NCBI GenBank assembly: GCA_963524205.1
Contig: CAURED010000001.1
Location: 217,518-281,517 of the forward strand
Length of the DNA: 64,000 bases
Origin: Aminipila sp963524205
Lineage (GTDB): Bacteria > Bacillota > Clostridia > Peptostreptococcales > Anaerovoracaceae
Direction of reading: 5' to 3'
This document shows positions 36,924 through 45,794 of the stretch, piece by piece. Within the stretch, counting starts at the first letter, position 1; each line of letters opens with the position of its first letter. Below the pieces are notes generated by a model. That model was given only the letters and a program-made list of their open reading frames with translations, had not been told where the DNA came from and did no database searches. A program made the position numbers and the translations under genes.

Positions 36924-37155
36924 TTTTCTTACTCCTCTCGCTGATTTACTAACTCAAATTATCTTTTTATAATTTGTTAGCCCTACTTTATTATATTAAT
37001 TTTATCTTTATCATTTAAGCTTTTCCATGAAACAAAATTGTTCTACAATACAATTATATATGCTCCATTTTATATTTTTATCTAATTTTTCTTGAAAGGA
37101 CTATGAGGAAGTAATATAATAGCATATATTAAAATAGGAAAGAGGAGATGCCTTT

Positions 37156-38334
37156 ATGAATTATACTGTCTCAGATTTTTACTACACCTTCAAACAAGGG
37201 CTAAAAATAGTGGCTGGTTCTGGTGGCATGGCACGCACTATAAACTCTGCCGGTATTTTAGATTATGAGATGGATTCTGTACTAAAAGACAAATACCTTC
37301 ATTCCAATTTTCACGAAAACCAATTGGTTGTTACCACTTTTTTATGTGCCAAAGACAACCCTTTTACTATTTCAGATGCAGTTAAACATCTAATCGCAAA
37401 AGGTACCAGTGGTCTTGTCATAAAAAATGTATTCAAAATACCTATTCATGAATCAGTGTTCCGGTACGCAGATTCAAAAAATTTTCCTATCATTTTCATT
37501 GAATCCCAAGAAATTTACATAGAACGTATTATCTATGAAATTCAGCGCCATTGTGAACTTTTATCCGATGTGCGCTTCGCTCAACAAGCGCTGGATCAAA
37601 TTCTATCTACAGATTTAAGTGACAATGAAATTTCAGCTTGCATAAGGCGCATCAACCCTTCTTGTAAAGAACAATTTTTTAATCTTTATATAAAATTTGA
37701 TGATTATTTGGGCTGCAAAGCTTTTGATACTTACTATGCTAGATTTTCATCCAGCAACCTAAATGTACCAGGAAATGCACTGATTCTAAATAAAGATGGC
37801 TTTTTCTTTACCTACTCAGAAGAATGTATTACTAAACGTTTTTCTGATAAATTTATACAATATATTCTTGCTATTCTTCTTGAAAATGACTCTTATTTGT
37901 GCTGTGGCGTCAGTGCATGTCATCTAAATTTAGCAGAATATAAAATTGGGCTGCAAGAATGTCTCTATGCGGCCTCTGCGGAAAATTGTCAAACTATAAA
38001 CTACATTAAATACGGTGATTTGGGCACATATCGCTTAATTTTTCCTTTTTCCCAAACACCAGAGATGAAACAGTTTGCTAAAGATTTACTTGAACCTTTG
38101 GAAGACTATGATATAGAAAACAGGGGTCATTTAATTCCTACGCTCTGTAAATACATTGATTTAGATTGCGATATAGTTGCCACTTCCCAGGCTTTAGATC
38201 AGCATAAGAACACAGTTCGCTACCGTTTAGATAAGATAAAAGAAATAACCAGCTTGGATTACAAAAGCTTTTCTCAATTAGAGCAACTTTCCATGGCTGT
38301 TAAAATCTATCGATGTAAAAAGAATATAAGCTAG
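37156..38334 (+). CDS. PucR-family transcriptional regulator
   Basis: 392 aa, RBS GGAGA. N-terminal PucR domain (about 1-125: GTSGLVIKN, FPIIFIESQ), a middle region, and a C-terminal HTH_30 (about 335-385): DIVATSQALDQHKNTVRYRLDKIKEI, the standard PucR/CdaR DNA-binding helix pair. It is divergent from the ornithine cyclodeaminase operon and most likely controls it in response to an amino acid or purine-like metabolite. Family members usually activate degradation genes. The shared intergenic region is AT-rich and carries a short inverted repeat near 37040. Confidence 0.92.
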   Translation: MNYTVSDFYYTFKQGLKIVAGSGGMARTINSAGILDYEMDSVLKDKYLHSNFHENQLVVTTFLCAKDNPFTISDAVKHLIAKGTSGLVIKNVFKIPIHESVFRYADSKNFPIIFIESQEIYIERIIYEIQRHCELLSDVRFAQQALDQILSTDLSDNEISACIRRINPSCKEQFFNLYIKFDDYLGCKAFDTYYARFSSSNLNVPGNALILNKDGFFFTYSEECITKRFSDKFIQYILAILLENDSYLCCGVSACHLNLAEYKIGLQECLYAASAENCQTINYIKYGDLGTYRLIFPFSQTPEMKQFAKDLLEPLEDYDIENRGHLIPTLCKYIDLDCDIVATSQALDQHKNTVRYRLDKIKEITSLDYKSFSQLEQLSMAVKIYRCKKNIS

Positions 38335-38473
38335 TTACCCCCTTTAGAAAATCTGAAGAACCGAAGATAAATTCAAATTATTGCAATTATATTTGTTCTA
38401 AAAAACAAATAAGGAAGGACTGTCTGCAAACTATGAAACTATATCCCTCTTAATGAAATTTAGATTATGTTAT

Positions 38474-38524
38474 AAAAAAGACGAAACTATAAGTCATAAT
38501 TTGATTTACTACCTCGCCTTTTTT
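38474..38524 (+). terminator. Bidirectional terminator-like hairpin after PucR gene
   Basis: Arms aaaaaagacga / tcgccttttttg, one mismatch, long loop, ending in a T6 tract on the plus strand, between two convergent genes. Confidence 0.5.
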
Positions 38525-38587
38525 GTTTTATTCCTATTTAATTTTCTGATCCGAATCCACATGTCTGTCGTGAAAACAGACCTGCGA

Positions 38588-39556
38588 TTATGACTTCCGC
38601 ACCGGTCTGATATACTTAAAAAACCGTTCCGGATTAAAATAAAAGTAAATTATTCTACCGGGGGAAGTATCAAAGCAGTAACCGGTGCCTGCGAAATCAA
38701 AAGTTGCCATTGCCTTTTCAATCTTTTCCTCTATACTACGATTTTCCTGCTCATAATCGAATGGCCCATGTTCAAAAACAATATACTCGGCTTCGGGAAC
38801 ATCAATCATAAGCATTTGTGGTGGTACTTCGCCTTTATAATCAAAAGGAAGACGTACACCATAACACTCTGTACGTGGAATACCCCAATCGCAGAGTCTG
38901 CCGTCCGGGTCATTAATGTATGCCATAATCTGACCGTTGCCGCTGTTAGATTCGCTCCCACCATCGTCATCCAATTTGCCCTTAATACTATCGAGTAAGC
39001 CGCAAATTGTTTGGCAGTCCTGCCCCGGGATAAGACTTTGCTTTTGCCAAAAATCCCAATACCCATTACTCTCATAGCTTTTAATGTGCAAAAATTTGTG
39101 TGCGGGAATGGTTACAAAATAAATTTTAACATCATCTGTAGATTTCATCATACCAATCTCTCCAAATCCTAAAAAGTAGCGGTCGAAAGGGTTTATTTTT
39201 GTACGAAGAATGACGGGCTTAGGCTTTTTTCTGTATTCACTTGGAGTTACACCATATGCTCCCTTGAAAGCTCTGGTAAAAGCTTCATGTGATGAAAAAC
39301 CATAATCAAAAGCAATGTCTAAAATGCTTTTTTTACTATCTCGAACCTCTTTTAGTGCAAAGGCTAACTTTCTAAGTCGCAAATAATCTCTAAACAGCAT
39401 ACCCGATATTTCCTTAAATTTTCTGGTAGTATGAAATTCAGAATAACCTAACTTGCGAGAAAGAAACCGTAAGGTTAGTGCTTCATCGTGATGATATCTG
39501 ATACACTCATCAATTTCATCAACAATTATTTGAATCTGCTTGTGCCACTCGTACAT
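38588..39556 (-). CDS. AraC-family regulator with GyrI-like effector domain
   Basis: 322 aa from ATG 39556 (GAGGTG upstream); a GTG four codons earlier overlaps the RBS. Two HTH motifs in the N-terminal AraC domain (about 25-115): ALTLRFLSRKLGYSEFHTTR, then SILDIAFDYGFSSHEAFTRA followed by YGVTPSEYR. The C-terminal half (about 130-320) is a GyrI/SOUL-like ligand-binding domain. This is the Rob/YdeC-like layout of drug- or stress-responsive activators. No obvious target gene is adjacent; the next gene is the VanY operon tail on the same strand. Confidence 0.92.
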   Translation of the reverse strand: MYEWHKQIQIIVDEIDECIRYHHDEALTLRFLSRKLGYSEFHTTRKFKEISGMLFRDYLRLRKLAFALKEVRDSKKSILDIAFDYGFSSHEAFTRAFKGAYGVTPSEYRKKPKPVILRTKINPFDRYFLGFGEIGMMKSTDDVKIYFVTIPAHKFLHIKSYESNGYWDFWQKQSLIPGQDCQTICGLLDSIKGKLDDDGGSESNSGNGQIMAYINDPDGRLCDWGIPRTECYGVRLPFDYKGEVPPQMLMIDVPEAEYIVFEHGPFDYEQENRSIEEKIEKAMATFDFAGTGYCFDTSPGRIIYFYFNPERFFKYIRPVRKS

Positions 39557-39765
39557 TCGTCTGCTCACCTCGTTTCAATCACCCTATAACAATTATAGCG
39601 TAATGGAAATTACATTTCTTGATTTTACTTGCGGAAATCAATGTTTTCTTTTGCGCCAGAGATTATATAAATTCGCTCTCCCAGCGTAAAAATCAACTAC
39701 CACCACTTCCAAAATATTTTGTTGGGTGGTGTATATGGATAGCTATTCCATCATTATAAAGAGTG

Positions 39766-40482
39766 TCACCTTAACATATCTATATATTCTTCTAAACAGA
39801 TTCCTTGAGAATATATTTCGTGGGCCGATTGCTTTCCAACATATCTATAATGCCACGGTTCATTGATAACACCAGTTATTTCTGTCTTATCAGTGGGGTA
39901 ACGTTTTATAAAGCCATATTTATATCCATTTTCTGCAAGCCATGCATATACGTCATCACTAGAACTCTTCGTAATGTCAGCATTTATATCCACTGCTATA
40001 CCCAACTGATGTTCACTTGTTCCAGAAATAGCTACCCACTGTCCAGCAAGTTTTCTTGCTTCTAATCTGGAATGCCCCTCACTTTGATATGCTTCTATTT
40101 TTTCATCCAATAATTGTTGTTGCTTCTCCTGCGTTCTATAGCCAGCAGCAACATATGGATATAGTCCATCTACCCTTGCCGCGTCAAACATAGCTTGTAA
40201 GTCTGGATAAATTCTGGAATCAACTTTTTCTCCATTTGACAATTCTGTTAAGTCCATCTCATAATTATCAGGAATATAGTTTTTTTGATTGACCAGAATT
40301 AGATTCCAACCATAATCTTCACTAGCAGTTTTGTGTCTTAACCCTATGCTATCCAAAGATGGCAATGGAAAGCCTGAAATAGAAATTAAGTTACTTGTCA
40401 GCAGTATATATGTAAAAACCATCAGAAGAGGGATTGCAAATATCTTCATTTTATTAAATTTTCGCTTTGTATATCGTTTCAT
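39766..40482 (-). CDS. VanY-type D-alanyl-D-alanine carboxypeptidase
   Basis: 238 aa. One N-terminal membrane anchor (about 11-32), then a peptidase M15B domain. Zn/catalytic motifs: GTSEHQLGIAVDINAD (His and Asp ligands) and INEPWHYRYVG (catalytic Glu/Asp region and His ligand). It trims the terminal D-Ala from peptidoglycan stems outside the cell. It is the last gene of the ECF sigma-ABC operon and follows the permease stop directly. VanY next to export genes suggests a cell-envelope antibiotic defence, but no VanHAX genes are present, so vancomycin resistance should not be claimed. Confidence 0.92.
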   Translation of the reverse strand: MKRYTKRKFNKMKIFAIPLLMVFTYILLTSNLISISGFPLPSLDSIGLRHKTASEDYGWNLILVNQKNYIPDNYEMDLTELSNGEKVDSRIYPDLQAMFDAARVDGLYPYVAAGYRTQEKQQQLLDEKIEAYQSEGHSRLEARKLAGQWVAISGTSEHQLGIAVDINADITKSSSDDVYAWLAENGYKYGFIKRYPTDKTEITGVINEPWHYRYVGKQSAHEIYSQGICLEEYIDMLR

Positions 40483-41694
40483 TTATTTTATTTCTGCTCT
40501 TTTATAAACACTATACAATATTGGCTGAAGAACAATACAAGGTACCAAATAGGCAGGAATAATAACAAATATTGTCCCCATTACTTTTCCACCTATTTCA
40601 TATAATCCAGAGTTTTTAAGAATTACAAATATCTCTAATAATTGGTCTGGAAAAAGTGAACATATTTGAGGTAATGTAATAATTCTGCTTAAAAATGGAA
40701 ATACACATAATAAGATAAAAGGGACCATGATTGCTACCACTGTTGAATGCGTTTTGGCTGATACAAGCATAGAGACTGTCATGGCAAATAAAGTCCCTAT
40801 ATATCCTCCGAAAACAATAAGAAGGTATGCTTGAAAATAAGTAACATTATAAAAACTTTTCCACATACTCCACTGTATTGGACACCCTGCTCCATCTATT
40901 CCCAATAATAAAAGCACAATTACAGAATACAAGAATACACATATTATGTATGTCAATGTGGTAATTAAAAATCCCGCTCCTATTTTAGAATGAACTGCTT
41001 TATTTCTTCCAAGTTTTGTTGAAAAGAAAATAGAATCTGACTTTAATTGAAACTCATCTGAAAAAATACCCGCTACAAAGAATCCAATGATTAGTGCCAA
41101 TATTAGAATAACCGTAGAAATATTTTGTAATAAAGCCTGCCAGCCATCTGTATATTCATAATAAAAAGGTGTTTTAAGGTCTTGATATTGTCCAATTAAA
41201 AAATCTTTTTCTGTATCTGAAAAATGTTCCTCACCTGTATCCAGCCATTCTTTTAAATTGGAAATTCTTTTCTCATAAACCTTACCTACTTCTTCAGTTG
41301 TAACACGGTCAACTCTATAATAATCATATTCTCCAAAGCCCACGAATGCATTACTTATCATTTCTGTAATATCAGAAAACCCTTGTTTTTTTGCATATGC
41401 TTTATTTTTTTCCTGCACATCGTCAGATAAAGCCTCTTTTGAATTGTTAATTGCAGTATTTTCTTGAATTACTTTTGAAAGCACGTCATCCTTAACAGAA
41501 CCTGCCCACTGGTTTTTTAAATCTCTCAAATGATTTGCTGCGGTAATTCCCGTTGTAGCATCTCCATTTTCATCCACATATCTCACATTGTTAATCGTGA
41601 GAATACTTACAACAATGAGTGTAACTATCAAAAACAACAATGCTGCCTTGTTTATAGGCTTAGAAAACACTTTTTTTATTTCGAATTGAATCAT
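40483..41694 (-). CDS. ABC-2 type transporter permease
   Basis: 403 aa. One TM helix near residues 16-36, a large extracytoplasmic domain (about 40-180, rich in charged helices), then five C-terminal TM helices. This topology is that of ABC-2 permeases with a big outside loop between helices 1 and 2. ATG overlaps the ATPase gene by 4 bp. Works with the ATPase at 41691-42569. Likely exports or resists a peptide antibiotic; the substrate is unknown. Confidence 0.85.
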   Translation of the reverse strand: MIQFEIKKVFSKPINKAALLFLIVTLIVVSILTINNVRYVDENGDATTGITAANHLRDLKNQWAGSVKDDVLSKVIQENTAINNSKEALSDDVQEKNKAYAKKQGFSDITEMISNAFVGFGEYDYYRVDRVTTEEVGKVYEKRISNLKEWLDTGEEHFSDTEKDFLIGQYQDLKTPFYYEYTDGWQALLQNISTVILILALIIGFFVAGIFSDEFQLKSDSIFFSTKLGRNKAVHSKIGAGFLITTLTYIICVFLYSVIVLLLLGIDGAGCPIQWSMWKSFYNVTYFQAYLLIVFGGYIGTLFAMTVSMLVSAKTHSTVVAIMVPFILLCVFPFLSRIITLPQICSLFPDQLLEIFVILKNSGLYEIGGKVMGTIFVIIPAYLVPCIVLQPILYSVYKRAEIK

Positions 41695-42569
41695 TTTTCA
41701 TCACCAACCTTTTCTCCAAAATAGTACAAAAATACATCTTCAAGTGACGGTTCTACACGAACGGCATCAGGAAGAGGTTTTTCTGATGAAATAACACGTA
41801 ATTCTACACCATGAGATTCTGATTTCATATTAGAAACCTTATATCTTTTCATGATTTTAGATACCGTGGAATGTTCTACAAAACAAATCCAGACTTTCTC
41901 AGGCATTGAATTTATGATTTCCTCCGATGTTCCTTTACGAACAAGTTTTCCGTCCTTCATTAACCAGATTTCATTAGCAATGTACTCAATATCAGAAACA
42001 ATATGTGTAGACAATAACACCAAACGTTCCTCTGAAAGTTCACTAATCAAATTACGAAAGCGTATTCTTTCATTTGGGTCAAGTCCTGCTGTTGGTTCAT
42101 CAAGTATCAAAATTTTGGGGTTGTTTAACATTGCCTGTGCAATTCCCGCTCGACGTTTCATACCACCAGATAATTTCTTCATTTTTTTATTTGCTGATTT
42201 CGTAAGTCCCACTTGGGAAATCAGTTCTTTTACGTTTTTTTTTGCCACAGCAGGACGAATTCCTTTAATTGTAGCAATATAAAGAAGATAGTCTTGCACT
42301 GTAAACTCAGGATAAAATCCGAAGTCCTGTGGTAAATATCCTAATAAATTTCTATATTCCCCGTCCATTTTAAAAATATCTTCTCCATTGTAGGTTATAC
42401 GTCCACTTGTTGGTCGGAGTAAAGTACACAACATTCTCATTAATGTGGTTTTTCCTGCACCATTTACACCTAACAAACCATACACACCATTAGTCATAGT
42501 AAGATTCATATGATCTACAGCAGTAAAATCGCCAAAACTTTTGGTTAAATCACTCAATTCCAATTTCAT
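41691..42569 (-). CDS. ABC transporter ATP-binding protein
   Basis: 292 aa. Walker A GVNGAGKTT, Q-loop LPQDFGFYP, signature LSGGMKRR, Walker B KILILDEPTAGLDP, H-loop LSTHIVSD, all intact. The C-terminal 60 residues (about 225-285) form the small regulatory tail of ABC-2/bacitracin-type ATPases. It overlaps the upstream membrane gene by 20 bp and the permease gene by 4 bp. Powers the permease at 40483-41694. Family resemblance is to BcrA/drug-export ATPases. Confidence 0.94.
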   Translation of the reverse strand: MKLELSDLTKSFGDFTAVDHMNLTMTNGVYGLLGVNGAGKTTLMRMLCTLLRPTSGRITYNGEDIFKMDGEYRNLLGYLPQDFGFYPEFTVQDYLLYIATIKGIRPAVAKKNVKELISQVGLTKSANKKMKKLSGGMKRRAGIAQAMLNNPKILILDEPTAGLDPNERIRFRNLISELSEERLVLLSTHIVSDIEYIANEIWLMKDGKLVRKGTSEEIINSMPEKVWICFVEHSTVSKIMKRYKVSNMKSESHGVELRVISSEKPLPDAVRVEPSLEDVFLYYFGEKVGDEK

Positions 42570-43314
42570 TAAAAGCCACCTCCCAATATTTATTACAACT
42601 ATTTAAAGTACGATAAACAGTAATACATAAGAAAATAAGTGCAAATGTCACTAAAGCCAGCCATATTGGCAATGTAATCATTGTATATGCCTTTTCATTT
42701 AAAGTGATAAGTGACCATAATCCACTCCACGCAATACATAAAGCAATTGCAACAGTTTCATTCAAAATATATTTGCTGCACAATGTACCAAAACAAATAC
42801 ACGCTGTTACAATCATTGGCAAAAGAAACTGAACAAGCAATTTCGTAAGTTCAAAATGCAAGCCAATTGTTACTGTTGCACAAAATACGGTAAGCAGCAA
42901 AATGTCTACTATACCAAACAATACCATTCGTGCTGCATATATTTGTCGCAGGGAATAGTAGGAGGATTCTTCTATTTCCATACACTTATAAGACCTGTTT
43001 TTCCAAAATTCTGGAATAATAAGAATTACAAACAATGACGCCATAACCCCCATACCTCTCTGGATATAGGTATCCTCATATGTGGATACCAACATAGTTC
43101 CTAATATGCACAAAAGCAGAAATTGAAAAATCCACCATCTTTTCTGTATCACTTTCAACTGCGCCCATAAAAAATCATGGTAAGATAACCTACGCTCCTG
43201 TTCTATAGCATAAAATACTTCCTTTGATTTTTTGATTGTCTCCTGTATTTTTCCCTCTTCCGGCTCTGCCTTTGCTGTTTTCCTATAGTTCGCAAGTTGT
43301 TCTTCCAGATTCAT
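42550..43314 (-). CDS. Membrane protein of the ECF sigma-ABC operon, unknown function
   Basis: 254 aa, RBS GGAGGAA. A soluble, charged N-terminus (about 1-60) is followed by six hydrophobic helices (from LLCILGTMLVSTY to VTFALIFLCITVY). Position directly after an ECF sigma factor, overlapping its end by 32 bp, and cytoplasmic N-terminus make it a candidate anti-sigma or second transport subunit. No family recognised. Such sigma/membrane/ATPase/permease sets recur in Firmicutes. Confidence 0.75.
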   Translation of the reverse strand: MNLEEQLANYRKTAKAEPEEGKIQETIKKSKEVFYAIEQERRLSYHDFLWAQLKVIQKRWWIFQFLLLCILGTMLVSTYEDTYIQRGMGVMASLFVILIIPEFWKNRSYKCMEIEESSYYSLRQIYAARMVLFGIVDILLLTVFCATVTIGLHFELTKLLVQFLLPMIVTACICFGTLCSKYILNETVAIALCIAWSGLWSLITLNEKAYTMITLPIWLALVTFALIFLCITVYRTLNSCNKYWEVAFNEIGIE

Positions 43315-43843
43315 ATATTTCCTCCTCTCTCAACAGTTTTCCCAACTGTTTTCTTGCTTGTTTCAGCCTATATTTTACTAATGGCAGGCTTATTTTCAGT
43401 ACATCAGCTATTTCTTTCAGTTTGAGTTCCTGAAAATGATAAAGAATAAGAACCTCATGCAATTCATTTGGCAGTTGCTTGAACGCCCACTCAAGAGCAA
43501 GTTTATTTACTACATCTGTCATTTGATGTCCTACTGGTTCTGTTTTTTCGCTTAATTCCATGTCTTCCATTGGTATCTCTTTTCTCTTTTTATAAAAATC
43601 CCTGCATAAATTTCCAGATATGGTATATAAATAATTTTTTGTCTTTCCTTTGTAATGAAAATCAGACAATTTTGCGAAAAAACGCACAAAGGTTTCCTGT
43701 GTTAAATCTTCGGCATATTCTTTTTTTGGGCAATGATAATTGCAGTATGTCAAAATTTCTTTATAATACTTATGGACAAATAAATCAAATGCCTTTTCTT
43801 CACCCTGCTTCATTTTCCTAATTAACAGAAAATCAGCGTCCAC
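43283..43843 (-). CDS. ECF-type RNA polymerase sigma factor
   Basis: 186 aa from GTG 43843, chosen because AAGGAGG lies 5 nt upstream; the ATG-starting frame seven codons earlier would bury that RBS. Sigma-70 region 2 (about 15-85: AEDLTQETFVRFFAKLS) and region 4 (about 110-165: FKQLPNELHEVLILYHFQELKLKEIADVLKISLPLVKYRLKQARKQL) are clear. Heads the operon with the membrane protein, ABC ATPase, permease and VanY genes, which it probably controls in response to envelope stress. Confidence 0.92.
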   Translation of the reverse strand: MDADFLLIRKMKQGEEKAFDLFVHKYYKEILTYCNYHCPKKEYAEDLTQETFVRFFAKLSDFHYKGKTKNYLYTISGNLCRDFYKKRKEIPMEDMELSEKTEPVGHQMTDVVNKLALEWAFKQLPNELHEVLILYHFQELKLKEIADVLKISLPLVKYRLKQARKQLGKLLREEEIYESGRTTCEL

Positions 43844-44179
43844 AGAATCCTCCTTTCTCATCAAATGTTCAAAATATTTTTCTCATTCTATTATGTATAA
43901 CGAATGAGAAATTCAAAAAGATAGTCCACATGTAAAAAGTTCAAAAATTTATCAATGCAAACCAGTTGTTTTTTATCAGTTTAAACACTACCATAATCAT
44001 GAGTACCTATGGTGTGATGTGAGTATGATTTTAGGCATTACAGACCCCCTTCTAACTTTTGGGTAAAAGAAAAGAGCGACCGTTTGATCACCCATAAGAC
44101 GACTATTTTCTTTATTCTGTTATGCTCTATTTTTGGATAAAATTGCTGATTTGTAGCATTAACATTGAGCTTATGGCAT
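43844..44179. other. Upstream region of sigma-ABC operon, no gene seen
   Basis: AT-rich non-coding stretch holding the presumed promoter of the sigma operon. I saw no coding frame with an RBS and no clear structured RNA. Confidence 0.4.
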
Positions 44180-44285
44180 TCAATCTGCGGTATAAACTAT
44201 CCAGCCATCATTATCATCTACAAAAATTTCATCAGTTCCCATGTTCACCATTGGCTCAATCGTAAATACCATACCTGGGAATAGA
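44180..44285 (-). pseudogene. C-terminal remnant of methionine aminopeptidase
   Basis: Minus strand encodes PGMVFTIEPMVNMGTDEIF then VDDNDGWIVYTAD and stop. PGMVFTIEPM is the invariant metal-ligand region (Glu ligand) of type I methionine aminopeptidase and GWxVYTxD its usual tail. Upstream, AVHEHAS in another frame may be the preceding HE segment. The rest of the gene is missing. Confidence 0.8.
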
Positions 44286-44510
44286 AGCATGTTCATGCAC
44301 AGCTTGCCTCATATCACCTTAATTTGTTTGGTTTTTTATAATTTCTCTGTGTGGAATAATACAATCTTGCGTTTATAAGCCAGTATCGTCTCTGGCTCAT
44401 AATTAATTAATCACCTATCCAATATTCAATTGTGCCTTCATTATTATTATGTGTGCTTTTATTATGGCTTTTGAAGCATGACTCATTCTAAGTTTGCAGA
44501 ATTTTTTTTA

Positions 44511-45017
44511 CTACTTCTTCATTCTCAGATTGTTAAACCATTCTGCTGTAGCTTCTAGGTGCTCTTGTGGAAGCTTATTCTTTACTTGCTCGTATAACCA
44601 CGCTAATGTTTTATCTCTCAAGTACTGTCTCATTTGCTCTTCAGCTTCCATCATTACAACATGTATGAGGCATGGACATTTTGTATGTGTGTCTGGCAAA
44701 TTTTCTTTATCTAGTAATATTTCATTTTGCCTTATTTCTGCACACTGAAATAAAGGAGCACCTCCTTCTACAGCCTCTACTATATCCCAAAAAGTAATAC
44801 TTTCAGGCAAACGAGCTAATTCATATCCACCATTTACTCCAGGTATAGACTTGACAATACCCGCTTTCCTTAGTTTCGTATATACTTTTGACAAATAAGT
44901 CTCAGATACCCCTTGATAAGTAGCCAAGTCCTTTATACCTATTGAATTTCCCGTAGGATTATCAACCATATACAACATACAATGTAATGCGTATTCTACA
45001 CCAATAGAAAATTGCAA
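44511..45017 (-). CDS. Rrf2-family transcriptional regulator
   Basis: 168 aa from TTG 45017: GGGAGGG is 8 nt upstream and Rrf2 proteins typically begin MQFSIGVEYALHCL, as this does. HTH: IGIKDLATYQGVSETYLSKVYTKLRKAGIVKSIPGVNGGYELAR. Two cysteines (CPC, about 120, plus an earlier FQC) might hold an Fe-S cluster or act as a redox switch, but the usual three-Cys pattern is not clean. Divergent from a pyridoxamine-oxidase-like gene; two near-identical operators lie in the gap, so it likely represses itself and that gene. Confidence 0.9.
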   Translation of the reverse strand: MQFSIGVEYALHCMLYMVDNPTGNSIGIKDLATYQGVSETYLSKVYTKLRKAGIVKSIPGVNGGYELARLPESITFWDIVEAVEGGAPLFQCAEIRQNEILLDKENLPDTHTKCPCLIHVVMMEAEEQMRQYLRDKTLAWLYEQVKNKLPQEHLEATAEWFNNLRMKK

Positions 45018-45097
45018 TAAAATCACCCTCCCTGAATACAATTTCTTCTTCCCATATTACTTTAATATTTTTTATTAGTCAACCTATACAGCTTTAA

Positions 45098-45122
45098 ATT
45101 ATAGATAAAATATATCCTCAAT
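45098..45122. promoter_or_regulatory. Putative Rrf2 operator, copy 1 (rrf2 side)
   Basis: attatagata-aaata-tatcctcaat, an imperfect inverted repeat with the same length and spacing as copy 2 at 45164-45188. It lies 80 bp before the Rrf2 start codon. Confidence 0.6.
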
Positions 45123-45133
45123 ATACTTTTTAG

Positions 45134-45162
45134 TTGACAACTCAAAATTCAATATATATAAT
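45134..45162 (+). promoter_or_regulatory. Consensus sigma-A promoter of the flavin-type oxidase gene
   Basis: TTGACA (45134-45139), 17-bp spacer, TATAAT (45157-45162), a perfect consensus. A promoter this strong needs a repressor, consistent with the operator that follows at once. Confidence 0.85.
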
Positions 45163-45163
45163 A

Positions 45164-45188
45164 ATTGTAGATAAAAGTTATCTACAAT
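45164..45188. promoter_or_regulatory. Putative Rrf2 operator, copy 2 (at transcription start)
   Basis: Perfect 10-bp inverted repeat attgtagata-aaagt-tatctacaat immediately after the TATAAT box, covering the expected transcription start. Binding here would block the promoter at 45134-45162. Confidence 0.75.
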
Positions 45189-45219
45189 ATCTTAAATGTT
45201 TTTATAGGAGGAAAAATAT

Positions 45220-45594
45220 ATGTTAACAAAAAAATTTTATGATGTAATAAAAAAAGAAGGTGTTGTTTCGATTGTTTCTTGGGGAGAATGCGAGCCACAT
45301 ATAGTTAATACCTGGAATTCCTACATTACTGTAACTTCAGATGGAAGGCTTCTGATTCCAGCAGCAATTATGAGGAAAACAGAAAAAAATGTTAATATTA
45401 ATAATAAGATAAAAATATCTTTAGGAAGCAAAGAAGTTATTGGCTATAATGATTACCAAGGAACAGGTTTTATAATTGAAGGCACTGCAAAATTTATTAG
45501 TTCTGGCCAGGAGTTTGAAGAAATGAAAGAGAAATTCAGTTTTTTAACAAGGATATTAGAAATAACTATCAGTTCTGCGAAACAAATGTTATAG
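45220..45594 (+). CDS. Pyridoxamine 5'-phosphate oxidase-like flavin-binding protein
   Basis: 124 aa, RBS TAGGAGG. A split-barrel FMN-binding fold: EGVVSIVSWGECEPHIVNTW at the start, GRLLIPAAIMRKTEKNVN, then VIGYNDYQGTGFIIEGTAKF and FSFLTRILEITISSAKQML at the end. The family includes FMN-dependent reductases and FMN-binding regulators; only the fold is sure. Driven by a consensus promoter with an Rrf2 operator at +1, and divergent from the rrf2 gene. A redox or nitrosative-stress function is a guess from that context. Strong terminator hairpin follows. Confidence 0.87.
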   Translation: MLTKKFYDVIKKEGVVSIVSWGECEPHIVNTWNSYITVTSDGRLLIPAAIMRKTEKNVNINNKIKISLGSKEVIGYNDYQGTGFIIEGTAKFISSGQEFEEMKEKFSFLTRILEITISSAKQML

Positions 45595-45665
45595 TATAAA
45601 AATTGTCAACTGCCGTTAAATCCTGGATTTTAGACAATATTTAATCAAGTAGCAGTATAACAATA

Positions 45666-45697
45666 GAGCAAGTATCCCAAAAAAAGGATACTTGCTC
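45666..45697. terminator. Strong hairpin terminator (12-bp perfect stem)
   Basis: gagcaagtatcc / ggatacttgctc with an 8-base A-rich loop, about 70 bp after the oxidase stop and before a convergent pseudogene. No long T-tract, but the stem is very stable. Confidence 0.65.
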
Positions 45698-45794
45698 ACT
45701 AAACATACTTTATGCATTGTATTTCAACAAGTTGAAAAAATGATTTTGCATATCCAAAATAGTCATTTTGCACTGGGCCTCTTTTACTTATATA

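Noticed and set aside
39766..40482. Vancomycin resistance cluster
   Set aside because: Only a VanY-type carboxypeptidase is present; there is no VanS/R, H, A or X gene in the window.
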